DNA from: Dryocosmus kuriphilus | Lineage: Eukaryota; Arthropoda; Insecta; Hymenoptera; Cynipidae | Direction of reading: 5' to 3' | DNA: 64,000 bases | Assembly (NCBI GenBank): GCA_038277395.1 | Contig: CM076197.1 | Coordinates: 105,054,442-105,118,441 of the forward strand | Shown: positions 1-11,083 of the stretch, piece after piece | Position numbering within the stretch: the stretch's first letter is position 1 | Layout of the letters: every line of letters begins with the position of its first letter | Program-made: the position numbers and the translations under genes | Notes under the pieces: generated by a model | Database searches by the model: none | Seen by the model: the letters and a program-made list of their open reading frames with translations, nothing else | What the model was told of the DNA's origin: nothing

Positions 1-457
1 GGGAAACTTTTAAAATTTTCTTGTGCACTCAAGGCACCGATATGTTTCCTAAAAGTTACTTGCCATTGAATTTCGTTGTTGTCGCGAGTGAAAATTGGAA
101 TTACATAGATTACTTTGCTTACGGAAATTTTTAAGGTTATGTTTATTATGTCGTCTGCTCGATTGCCATTCGAAGTTGTCACTTGTTTCAAATAGTTAGT
201 TTTAAAGGTTTTAAAATTATTTTTCTCGTGAAATTATAAGTATTTATTTAATTTTAATTTCCCTGAAAAATGTAATCATTGCCAGAGGTTGATAATTTTT
301 TTAAATGTGTATTATATTTTTAATTAAAGGTAATTTTCAGGAGTTTTTTCCTTTTTTTTTTTTAAAAAACCGGATACAGATGTAAAAATCGAGAAATCGA
401 ATGATCGACCCGGAAATGAAAGACCGCACATGGTAACAGTGGTAACAGGCAAGTAAA
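1..457 (+). promoter_or_regulatory. Upstream region and 5' UTR of the eIF2A gene
   Basis: AT-rich, non-coding sequence ahead of the eIF2A start codon. No reading frame worth calling is seen. The promoter and at least part of the 5' untranslated region must lie here, but I cannot place a TATA box or initiator with confidence. The bases just before the start (AAGTAAAATGG) give A at -3 and G at +4, a good initiation context. Confidence 0.4.
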
Positions 458-888
458 ATGGCGTCGACCATCCCTTGTTTGGCTGGTGAGTATTTTAATC
501 ATTTTTGAACAAACTCCGAACCGTTTTAATTTTTCAACACCTTAATAAACCTTCGGAATAATTATTTTATTGAATAGAATATAAATTGTCTTCGATGGAA
601 AGTGTCTTATGACGAAATTTCATAGAACGTGACATACGTCTGCTCACTGAGCACAGTCTTGGATGAAAGAAAAGTAGTTTTTTTTATTTTCGAGAATGAT
701 GATAAACTGATTCTGAGTGCTAATACCTGTGTTAATTAATAATTTAATATTCATGCATTGGAAATTAATTCGATCATTTTTATAATTGTTATCTGTCAGT
801 TGCTACTTTACTTTCTCAAGCTGCTTCAATTTGTTATGATTGAATTCGGGTTTTTAAATTTTAGAAATTAGATTTACTGATCTATTTC

Positions 889-920
<32 letters not shown>

Positions 921-3606
921 GAGCGTCTTTATTGGAATTTAATTTAATTTCAAATTATATTCATTTTCAGTGCGAGGTTCCACCGGCATAAATGTAGGAC
1001 AAGGCCCTCCGACTTACGATGCTGTCTCCACATTTTCCAAAGATGACAGCAAATCGTGTAAAACGATGCTTTTTAGTCCGGAAGGTCGATTTTTTGCCTG
1101 GGCCAATGGAACCTACGTGCAAATTGTCTTGTGCGCAACCTGGAAGGTCATCGGAAAAATTTCCAGGCCGAAAATTCAGGCCATTCGATTTTCTCCTCGG
1201 GGCAATTACCTCATGACCTGGGAGCCATTCATCGGTAGGATTTAATTAAAAACTTTATTATAATTTATATTGAAATAAATAAATATTTCCATTTATAAGA
1301 ATTTGCAATCATACAATGTTGTGCATTTTAGCGACACCTGCGAATCCTCAAGGTTCTCCAAATCTTTACATCTGGAAATCAGAGGATGCAGAGCTAGTAA
1401 AAAGCTTTGTCCAGAAAAAACAAACGGACTGGTATTTTTTTTATATTCTATTTAAAATATATTTGTTGTATAATCTTTAGTATCCACTTTCTTAACTCTT
1501 TTAGGGAACCGCAATGGTCGAGTGATGAAAAAATCTGTGGAATGCTCGTGAATAACGACGTTATTTTGTACGAGGACGTAAACTTCGAGAAAAGTGCGCA
1601 CAGGATAAACGTAGCCAAAATAGCTAAATTTAGTATAGCACCTGGTGTAGTTCCCTACCACGTACTGTGCTACATGCCTGGTAAGATTATTTATTTTAAT
1701 TTGTTATAAATTAGTTTCTTCGAGTTCGTAATATAATAAATTTCTATTTTTGTAGGGAAGCCTGGCCAAGCATCTTTCGGTCGATTATTTCAGTACCCGA
1801 AATTCGAATCAGCTCAGTCAATAGCAAACAAAAGTTTCTTCCAGGTAAATTTACTTTTCTTGAATATATTACTCTTTTAATTATTCCTTTTTGTTAATTA
1901 CAGAGTATCTAAAGTTATATCTTACTTAATTTGTATTCGATTTTCCGCAGTCAGACAGAGTTGACATTTATTGGAATCAAAAGGGAACTAGTGCATTATT
2001 AATGACCAGCACAGAAGTTGACAAAACTGGGGCTTCCTATTATGGAAAAACAACGTTGCATTATCTGAGTACAAAAGGCGAAACTGCATTAGTTAGCCTC
2101 AGTGAGTATAATTCGATCCGTTACAAATTTATAATTTCGGCTATCGAAGTGTTATTATTTTTTATTTCAAAAGGTAAAGAGGGTCCAATACACGCGGTCG
2201 AGTGGTCGCCAAAAAACACTGAGTTCTGTGTAATTTACGGATTCATGCCATCGAAGGCGACGCTATTCAATTTGAAATGTGAGGCAATCTTTGAATTCGG
2301 AACGAAACATCGTAATAGCATTTACTACAATCCACACGGAAATAATATCCTTTTCATAAACCAGTAAAAGATTATAATGTTCAATAACTTATATTTTTAT
2401 TCTGTGTTTCAGTCTATTATATTTAACTTTGGTATACTGTTACTTTAGTCTAGTTTAGAAATAATTAAATTGGATAGTGAATCCTTAACTCCAGTGCACT
2501 TGTGTTATTGACGGGCTTCGGCAATTTGCGCGGTGGTATAGAATTGTGGGACATGAACAACAGAAAATTAATCGCGAGTGCGGAAGCTCCTGATACAACG
2601 TTGCTTCAGTGGTCTCCTAATGGGGAGCATTTTATGACTGCGACTACAGCACCGAGGCTTCGAATGGGCAATGGGTAAGAAATCATTCTTAAAGAAATAC
2701 AAATTTTAAAAAGTAATATTAGATTTGGAAATTAAAATATGAATAATATTATCATTTCTTTCTAGTTTTAAAATTTGGCACTACACCGGAACTTTACTAT
2801 ACGAAAGACCTTGGAGCAAACAAGAAGAACTTTGGGAAGTTCAGTGGCAAACTTTCCCAGCTATCACATTTCCCGAAAAGCCTATTAATTACAAAGCCGT
2901 TGAAGGTATCGCACCAAGCCAGCCTCAAGGTGTGTACCAAGAAAAGGTTAAATTGTACAATTAGACGTTAAACGTTATTTATACTTATTTATTGTTTTAG
3001 CTTCAAAACAAGTGTACAGACCACCTTCTGCAAGAGGGCACCAAATTACTTTTAGCCTTCATGACGACGACGATACTCCTTCAAAGCCTGCGGCAGATGG
3101 TAAATTTTAAACAAAACGTTTATCCAGAAATATTATAATTAACCAGAGAGACGTTAACAAAAATATTTAATATCAATTAGGAAAAACGTCCAAGGCTTAT
3201 CTGAAAGCAAAGAAGAAACGAGAGGCGAAGAAAAGCAAAAAAAGGACAAGAAACTTCTGGATCTCAACCACAATCGAGCAATACTCTTGTTAATGGTCTC
3301 GATGTTGGTAATGCTCCAAAAAGTCAATCGTCTGCCGCAACCGATCCCGATGTTACCGAAGATCTTGAAAAGAAGAAGAAGATTGGACGAATCAAGAGTG
3401 TAAGTATTTAATTAAAACTACTCGATTTTAGTTAATTTCTTTTTTATTTTATTTAATATTCTATTTTATTTTTTAAATAGAAATTGGATCAGATATCGAA
3501 ACTAAAACAACAGCAATCGTCAGGCAAGCAACTCGAAATCAACCAACTGGACAAGATCAAAAAAGAAGTTGAGCTCCTGAAAGAATTGCAAGACTTATCA
3601 TTGTGA
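458..3606 (+). CDS. eIF2A: Eukaryotic translation initiation factor 2A (eIF2A), 12 coding exons
   Basis: WD-repeat beta-propeller translation factor of the cytosol that can deliver initiator Met-tRNA to the 40S ribosome independently of eIF2. Exons inferred from splice signals and frame: 458-485, 971-1234, 1332-1431, 1505-1680, 1756-1844, 1951-2101, 2174-2344, 2500-2674, 2766-2929, 3001-3099, 3181-3399, 3481-3606. Recognisable family blocks are VRGSTGINVGQGPP at the N-terminus, TEVDKTGASYYGKTTLHY and YGFMPSKATLFNLKC in the propeller, GFGNLRGG, and the lysine-rich C-terminal helices. The exons sum to 1762 nt, one more than 587 codons. The extra base lies in an A7 run at 3237-3243 of exon 11. 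Without it the protein would be about 586 residues, close to the animal family length of about 585. Taken literally, the shift ends the protein near 3290, losing the C-terminal roughly 100 residues. Assembly error or polymorphism is more likely than decay, because the frame downstream is intact. Intron 7 is U12-type. Confidence 0.93.
899..920 (+). repeat. (ATT)n microsatellite in eIF2A intron 1
   Basis: About seven uninterrupted ATT units, 50 nt upstream of the exon 2 acceptor at 969-970. Confidence 0.9.
2345..2499 (+). other. U12-type AT-AC intron of eIF2A
   Basis: The intron starts ATATCCTTTT, an exact match to the minor-spliceosome 5' splice site. It ends in AC at 2498-2499, 11-12 nt after the branch-point motif TCCTTAAC at 2482-2489. 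Joining A2344 to TT2500 gives an isoleucine codon and keeps the family block HGN-I-VLLTGFGN in register with no gap. No GT-AG alternative gives a clean alignment here. All other introns in this gene follow GT-AG. Confidence 0.88.
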
Positions 3607-4840
3607 TCCATCATCTTCACTTTCAAGAATTGCTGCATAATCCAGCTAAACTAGATTCTAAAATAAATGCATTTCCTGCATCTCTCGAAATATTCGCATC
3701 GGGACTGCCAATGAGGAATGCGATTCGAATTCGCAATCGCGAGGGAAATTTGCGAATGAGATTGTAAATAAAATATTTTCCGAATTACGCCTTTAAGGGA
3801 CTCTCTTCGCCTGGAAAATAAAATTTTCTATGACTGCAGTAACGTTAATCTTATAATTAAAAATCTAACCCAAACAATTAGGAGCTTAGTGAATACTTGA
3901 TAAGTCTTTTTTACTTAAATATTAATTAAGGATACGCAAAATTTAAAAACCTTTGAAAATTAAAGTCTCAAAATTTAAATCCAATTTTGGAAGGACTAAC
4001 TTTGCTGTAGCCGGAGAATTTAATGTGAAAAATCTTACTTTTTCGAGTAATAAACTCGAAAAGCATTCATAATTCATCGCATAGTTTGTATTTCTTTCAA
4101 GATAAAATGTAAGGCGTCCAGGTGCTCTAAATAGGATTAATTACAGTTGTATATATGAGTGACAGTGACTCGTTTGTTTTGGAGACACTCGAACCTTCTT
4201 AATTCTTAACGTAAAAGAGTATTTCAATATATTCACCAAATTCACTACATGAAATACATTGTAACATTAATTAACCTCTGACGTCCGTCCTAAGAATGTT
4301 TACCGATTTTTATGCGAGCAGTTAATAATTATTGAGTCTAACAGCGTATGGGTGTTCATTGTCTAATGTACAAAATTAAAAGTAGTCTTCGATCAGCAAA
4401 TACCTACTTGCTGAAAGAGAAACTAAACCAATTGTTTAAACCTGTTTTTGTTATGTTACAAGTGGTATTACGTGTAATGGTTTTTTTCTGAGTAAAAATA
4501 AGCGCAACTGTGTACAGCTAACGAAATTTGTGAGAATAAATTTACCAAATAACGAAATGCGAATTATTTATTCATGGAAACTCTTTATGATTAATAAATT
4601 CAATTTTTTTTGTTGAAATTTAATAAGCGTTACTGTCACGTCCGTTGGAGCTTGGAGAAAAATTATTACAAAAGCCTGCGCATTTTGGAAATTTACTCAG
4701 AATGTATATACAGAGATGTTATTCGAAAGTGTTAAGTTGTAGGGAATCAAATTCAGTTATTTCTATTAGACTTATAGCACAGATTAGTAGGCAGATTGGG
4801 AGACTAAGGACTAATAGGACTAATGTATTCAATTTTGTTT
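3607..4840. other. eIF2A 3' UTR and intergenic DNA
   Basis: Several AATAAA polyadenylation hexamers lie soon after the stop codon (near 3661, 3768 and 3818). The rest is AT-rich and I see no gene. Small open frames such as 4645-4866 have no recognisable content and run into the LTR that follows. Confidence 0.6.
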
Positions 4841-4983
4841 TGCAAGGAGTCACTGTAGTAACATAGTGTAGTTATTTTTGGTAATGTTTAGTTATATTTT
4901 CTAGTAACTTTGATTGTGTTTCCGAACGTCGAGTTTCCACTCTATGGTACACTCTCTTGACCACAGTCATGAGTCGTTGACGC

Positions 4984-7210
4984 CAGGCCTATTCCACTCT
5001 GTGTTAAAATAATGTATGATGAATCCGCTCTAGTATCAAAATTGACGTAACACACTAGCGCTCCGCGGGCAAATTCAAATATTAGATTCGCGATATAAAG
5101 TACTCTTCTCGTTTATACTTCTATATTCACTACAAAATTTAATGATTTTCATTTTACTTTTTGGAAAAGCAAAAGAGGAAATCTCGATTTCCCTGTTCAA
5201 ACAGGAAACGGTTCCCCCTTGACAAACTTTTACAGCTCCTCCCCGTAAAACCTTGTAAACTCGAGAAATGAAGGACATCCTGTCGGCAAAGAGTTCCCAG
5301 ATATGCAGGTTCCGCCAAGTGCTTAACACGTGAAAATCATAAAACAGGAGCATTTAGAGAAACGGCTGTCTAAAAACTCCTTTCCCACGCAATTCGGGTA
5401 ACCACCCCCTTTTTCTTCAGCTACTTGTCGGTCCCATTTCTATTTTTAAATCCCCAAATTCCTACGCTCGAGCGGAAATGCCTAAAGTGAAGATCGAACT
5501 CACGTCGACTAAAAATTTAGAACAAAGCATGAAACTCTGAGACTCAGGAGGTGGACACATTTCGGCTTGCCATAGCAGAATTTGATGTCATTTTATTAAT
5601 AATGAGTAAAAACTTTCACAATTGTACTTATCGTTCATAGCGTACATAAACATTTTCTTTGTGTCTGCCGAATAATAGGAATACTTTATATTATAATTAG
5701 AAATCACATACAGGTCTTATCTAACGCTACAGAAAAATTAGAATTGATTATAATTAGTTTTGAAGGTGGAAACATATATTTTTATTATAATTAGTTTTAA
5801 AGGTAGAAACGTATATTTTTATTATAATTAGTTTTACAGGTAGAAACATATATTTTTATTAAAATGATAGAGTTATAATTCGTTCGGATTTAGTTTACTA
5901 ATGTACTAGTTTTTGAAGTTGATATTCTGCGAAATGAAATAAGAACTTTAACAATTATTATAATTTTATCAAACAAACAAGAAAGATGGCTATATGTTTA
6001 AAAGAATTTGAAATTCGAGATAAAGGAAACTGTCTTCGAACGAATGAAACGAAGAGACGACCCAAAACCCTCAGTGTCGGGGAGAGAGAGGACTCATACT
6101 CATAGCCGCCGTTGCGTGGGCGGGGACCGACAGAAGACCGGAGATCTCGAGACTGTTCGGGTCGTCTCTCTCTCTACACGCACTTTCAATTTTGAATCGG
6201 GCGAAAATAAAACCTTATACATCTTTTCTTGAAATTAAAGCATTAACGCCTCTCATTATTTTCAGTCCCTTCGATCCCCCTTTTTTAATAAGATTTCCAG
6301 CACAACGCGAGGAGAACTTCAGTTCCTTACAACAAAAGGACTCTCAACCCTTTCGGTAGTGAACTTGGACATCGTTGGGCCGAAATTCCTTAATTCAAGT
6401 TTCGCGCTAAATAATTTACGGGCATCACAAACGACTGAATTCAGAGCCACCTACCACCATCAACGGAACTGCACTTCAATGTGTAGGTGCATATAGTATA
6501 CATGAATGGTTTGGATGTGTTAAATAAAATTCTAAATCTTAAATTAAAGAAATATTACTCGAAAAATAAAAAGATTATATTTTCTATCATTTGATCACAT
6601 TTCCCGAATAATATTTCGTTAATTTAACATTAATTCTTCAATTTATTTCTTATTTAAAATTTTATGCAACCCACTCAAAACATCGATGTATGCATATATA
6701 TAATTTGGATTAATCAATGCAGTTATATTTGCAATTATGACAACGTTCTTGTCTCGCGGAACACCCTTTCACTACACATTTTCTTCAATCCATTGCAGAG
6801 TTAATTTCACAATAAAAATTTTTCACACTGCTTTTGAAACATTTTGATGCCTTTCGACGCATAAACTCACATAACCTCACATCACAACAAATTCAAAAAA
6901 CGGAGTGGCTATTTCGCCCGACAAAGCTGGCTAACACTGCAACATGATTTGTGGAAATTTTATCCACCACCTACCCCCTTTACAGCTCCCCCAATCATGT
7001 TGGACTTTCTGGACAGGTTTGTCGGGCGAAATAGTCGCAGCCTTCAAAAAATATTACGGCCATACTGTTTCACGCAATCTTTTTTCTATTGACTCTTTTC
7101 ATTACTATCCTAGTGCCATCACCCACCATCACCGCAACTAATCTACACCCTCTTTGCTCCGCCTAAATTCTCTCCTTGGCCATTTTTAACTTGAGAGTCG
7201 GGTAGGCCTG
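4984..7210. mobile_element. Non-autonomous hAT-like DNA transposon
   Basis: The ends are imperfect terminal inverted repeats. CAGGCCTATTCCACTCT at the left pairs with the reverse complement of the right end, CAGGCCTACCCGACTCT. It is flanked by 8-bp duplications GTTGACGC (4976-4983) and GTCGACGC (7211-7218), which differ at one base. The 3' LTR carries the unoccupied site with a single GTCGACGC, which confirms the insertion. Eight-base duplications and CAG-starting ends are typical of hAT elements. No transposase reading frame is visible. Near the right end a 20-bp inverted pair (about 6907-6928 and 7016-7038, core TTTCGCCCGACAAA) may be an inner repeat or a further small insertion. Confidence 0.78.
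5748..5862 (+). repeat. Three tandem copies of a 40-bp unit inside the hAT-like element
   Basis: Unit of about 40 bp (TATAATTAGTTTTRMAGGT followed by RGAAACRTATATTTTTAT) repeated three times with few differences. Confidence 0.8.
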
Positions 7211-7481
7211 GTCGACGCACCGTGTCGACAACTCGACAGTTCAGTGGTAGCTGAACCGCCTGCCGTGTACATCACTTTGTCTCGTGCTCCGCACGTCTTG
7301 TAACTACCTTTGATTAAATTAGTTGTTGAGTTTACTTCAGTCTTGCACTTTCATCTGCTTATCGCAGCTACACCCTCTGCAATATATACTTGTATATCTT
7401 ATGGAGTCAGATATCAAATTAACGTAGGTCGCGGGAAAAGGAAATACTATATACTTTTTACCTTTGGACCCAATACCTACA

Positions 7482-7500
7482 AGTGGTGACCCCGGACATG
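7482..7500 (+). other. Primer-binding-site-like sequence after the 5' LTR
   Basis: Directly after the LTR end CCTACA comes AGTGGTGACCCCGGACATG. TGGTGACCCC-type sequences in this position are tRNA 3'-end complements in insect LTR retrotransposons. Which tRNA primes here was not determined. Confidence 0.6.
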
Positions 7501-8030
7501 GAACACTCTAGACCGAAAAGGACGCCACGCTATTCACTTGGCGTCATCTCAACATCATCACTACAATAGGTACACGGCCAGGTCGGGCACCGTACATTCT
7601 AACGACAACTTAAACATTTCCTGCACTCAAGATAGGAATCGCTGGGAATTAAGAATTCAAACTTTTGGAGGAAATACTCTCTACGCTTCTAGAAGGACGT
7701 CACAGGTACTTTTCTCCAACCCACGCCACGCCACTCAACCGCCGCCTCAAATTCAAACCCGATGGACTCGTCGTGCTGCATGTGACTTCAATATCGGTAT
7801 TTATGCAAATCGACAAAATCTGTAAGTTTTTCAAAACTTTAAATACGTAATTCAGATGTGTCGTATTCATCACTTCCAAGATTTTATCTTGTCGAACATC
7901 GCACAGACGCTAACGGGCGGGCAGACGCAACGGGCGATTGCATCTCACTTTAATGTTTCTTACCTCGTCTTTATGTTTTCTGGTGTATCTATGTGTTGCG
8001 TGTATTGTAATTTTTTTAACAGAAAACCAA
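7501..8030 (+). other. Remnant leader/gag region of the Ty3/Gypsy element
   Basis: About 530 bp where a complete element would carry gag, protease and the N-terminal half of reverse transcriptase. Only short open frames are present, with no nucleocapsid zinc knuckle and no protease motif that I can recognise, so a large internal deletion is inferred. Confidence 0.5.
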
Positions 8031-8040
8031 AATTCCAAAT

Positions 8041-10282
8041 TCCGACGATATTCCGAAGACCGCGGTTATTACGCCCTTCGGGCTCTTCGAATATACCGTC
8101 ATGACATTTGGTCTTCTCAATGCCGGTCAATCACTCCAGCGTTACATTAACCGCGTCCTCGGGGACTTAAACTTCGTGTTTTCTTATATAGATGATATCC
8201 TCATAGCGTCCGCAAATACTGAGGAGCATGAGGAGCACCTCAAAATCGTCTTCTAACGCTTAAAAAGGCACGGTCTGCGCATCAACGCGAGCAAGTGTGA
8301 ATTCGGGAAGTCCGAATTGGAATTCCTTGGTTACTTAATTAATCAACACGGTTGTTTACCAATACCAGAGAAAATTCACGCAATCGCGCAATATCCACTC
8401 CCAAAAACAGTCGTAGATTTGAGACGCTTTTTGGGAATAGTCAACTTCTACCGTCGTTGCCTTACGCATGCCGCCAAAACACAAGCTCCACTTGACCAAT
8501 ATTTGTGTAAGTCTCGCAAAAACGACAGACGAGGAATTCCGTGTAGCGATCAAACCAAAGCCGCTTTCGAACATATCCAGCGCGATCTGGCCAACGCGGC
8601 ACTACTAGCTCATCCAGCCCGCGATGCCGAGACTCGTCTCGTCACAGATGCATCGAACTTTGGCATGGGAGCGTCCCTCGAGCAGAAGCTCGATGATACC
8701 TGGAAGCCATTGGCATTCTTCTCGCGGAAGTTTCACTTCCGCCCAATGCAAATACAGTGCGTACGATCGCGAGCTAACTGCTGTCTATGAGTCGGTTAAA
8801 TATTGTCGGTACTTCCTTGAGGGTCAAGCCTTCAAGATCGTCACCAATCACAAACCATTGATTTTCGCTTTCACACAGCGCTCGGAAAAGGCTTCGCAAC
8901 GTCAGCTAAGACAACTTTCTTTTCTCTCGCAGTTGACCACAACCATAGAATATCTCCCAGGCATTGACAATGTCGTGGCCGATTCACTATCATGAGTAGA
9001 AACGATACGTCTGCCTACCGATTTTAGCCTCGTAGAACTCGCCGATGCCCAAGCTTCTGGCGACGAACTTAAGCAATTGCTTAACGATCAGAGGTGTTCC
9101 TTAAATTTTAAAAAAATTCAATGGGGCCCTGACCACACATCCGCGTACTGCGACCTGACAGAAGAGGCGTTACGCCCTTACATACCTTTGCCACCCCGCC
9201 AGCAGGTGTTTAAATTATTTCATAATTCGGCACACCCCAGCACAAAAGTCACCGATCGCGTTATTCGGAAGCGCTATGTGTGGCCCTCAATGAGCCGAAA
9301 TATAACTGCTTGGTGCAAGGAATGCCTGGAGTGTCAACAGTCGAAAGTAACTCGACACAACAAACTTTTGCCCGCGAAGTTCGCAGAGCCGGACGATCGT
9401 TTCCGTCACGTGCACATGGACCTGATAGGTCCCTTGCCCGATAGTTACGGTTTTAAATACTGCCTAACAATGGTAGATCGATTTTCGCGATGGCCCGAAG
9501 CTGTACCTCTTCAAAACATCGAGACTCTAACAATTTGCAGAGCGTTCGTGGATCAGTGGGTCTCTCGTTACGGTTGTCCCGAAACCTTGACTACTCACAG
9601 AGGCAGTCAATTCGAATCTCAGATTTTCTCAACGCTCCTGCAACTAATCGCATGCAATCGCATTCACACCACCGCATACCATCCCGCATCCAACGGCATG
9701 GTGGAAAGGTGGCATCAAACGCTGAAAGCAGCCATCATGTGTCACTCAGACCACGAGTGGTCTTGCTCTCTATCAACCGTTTTACTTGGTGTAAGATCCA
9801 ACGTAATGGATATAGGCGCTTCTTCTGCTTAATTCATTTTCGGTACTACCCTGCGTATACCGGGAGAGTTCGTTTCGCCCGAGGACTTCTCGTCAGACCC
9901 GCACGTTTTCCTGGAAGAGTTCCGCGAATACATGCGTAAAATTAAACCTGTTCCCGTGGCTCAGAAGTACAAGCGTAATCCTTTTGTTTTCAAAGAACTC
10001 AGTTCTTGTTCCCACGTGTTTTTACGTGTTCACGCTAAGAGATCTCTGGAACGACCATACACTGGTCCTTATAAGATTTTGAATAGAACTTCAGAACGAA
10101 TATACGAAATAGAGGTTAATGGTTCACCTCGACAAGTCTCTGTTGAAAACATCAAACCAGCGCATTTCACGCGCAAGGACATCGACCACTTACCACAACT
10201 GAATAGCGACGAACCTGCGTCTTCACTTGTAAATCCGCCCGTTCGCACCTATTCGTATAAAAAGGTAACCTTCAAACTGTAA
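8041..10282 (+). pseudogene. Ty3/Gypsy pol pseudogene: reverse transcriptase (C-terminal part), RNase H, integrase
   Basis: Reverse transcriptase begins mid-domain with TPFGLFEYTVMTFGLLNA and has the YIDD catalytic box at 8185-8196, followed by an in-frame TAA at 8254. RNase H has TDASNFGMGASL, then a frameshift near 8750-8760, then YDRELTA. The next conserved site reads TNHKPL, so the usual aspartate is asparagine. An in-frame TGA follows ADSLS near 8994. Integrase has the HHCC zinc-binding region (about 9220-9355), the first catalytic Asp in HMDLIGPL, and the Glu in GMVERWH. The second catalytic Asp is replaced by His at 9596-9598 (TTHRG), and TAA at 9830 breaks the frame before the C-terminal domain, which ends at 10282. 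The product would be inactive as an enzyme set. Confidence 0.9.
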
Positions 10283-10932
10283 ATCTACGGAAGGAGTGCT
10301 AGTTCGATGTCTATCATTTTTACAACTACTATGTACATTTTTCGAAGATCTTCTCCGTACGACCACTTAATGCATTGTGTGTCGTCCTTAAACCGTCATG
10401 ATATGTAGATAAACGATATCGTATTTTTACTATTACTATTATTTCTATTAAAAAGGATCCTACGTACTATGCGCATTAAGGTCTCTCGCGAAGACGCGGA
10501 TAAACTTTTTTAATAACAATAAATCATTAAAAAACCGATGACGACGGTCATCTGGTCACTTAAACACTGGTTTCGAGATAGATATTTTAATAATCAGCGA
10601 TAACAGGTCTTATACGTTTTAACTTAGTAATCTTAGACCTTATACTCAGTTAACCATCAAGTTTCGATGTTTTTATGTACAATTAGCGAACAATTTAACA
10701 TCTTTTCATTGCACATGGAAATAATCCACTTACTTATTATTTACAGCGCTAATTTTATACCCGGAAATGATTATCCCGCTAATATAAGTATGATGTATGA
10801 ATGAACTGAATGAGTGTTTATTAAGGTATATTTTATATGTCGCATTTTACATTTTTATATGTTTCATTCTTTATAAAAACATGCGGAAATACTTCCTTCT
10901 TTTATGTACCGTTCTCACCCGGGAGGGAGTAC
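10283..10932 (+). other. Internal 3' region of the retrotransposon with polypurine tract
   Basis: AT-rich DNA without a gene, ending in a purine tract GGGAGGGAGTA (about 10921-10931) immediately before the 3' LTR. This is the expected primer for plus-strand synthesis. Confidence 0.6.
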
Positions 10933-11083
10933 TGTAGGGAGTCACTGTAGTAACATAGTGTAGTTATTTTTGGTAATGTTTAGTTATATTTTCTAGTAAC
11001 TTTTACTGTGTTTCCGAACGTCGAGTTTCCACTCTATTGTACACTCTCTTGACCATAGTCATTAGTCGTCGACGCACCGTGTA

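Larger units (their letters stand above)
4841..7481 (+). repeat. 5' LTR, split by a hAT-like insertion
   Basis: LTR sequence is 4841-4983 plus 7219-7481, about 406 bp once the insertion and one copy of its duplication are removed. 4846-4980 matches 10938-11076 of the 3' LTR almost base for base. 7320-7481 matches 17976-18133. The start TGCAAGG is a two-transition variant of the TGTAGGG seen in the 3' copy. Confidence 0.85.

Noticed and set aside
6008..6232. Short basic open frame
   Set aside because: It lies in the non-coding interior of the hAT-like element and has no recognisable domain.
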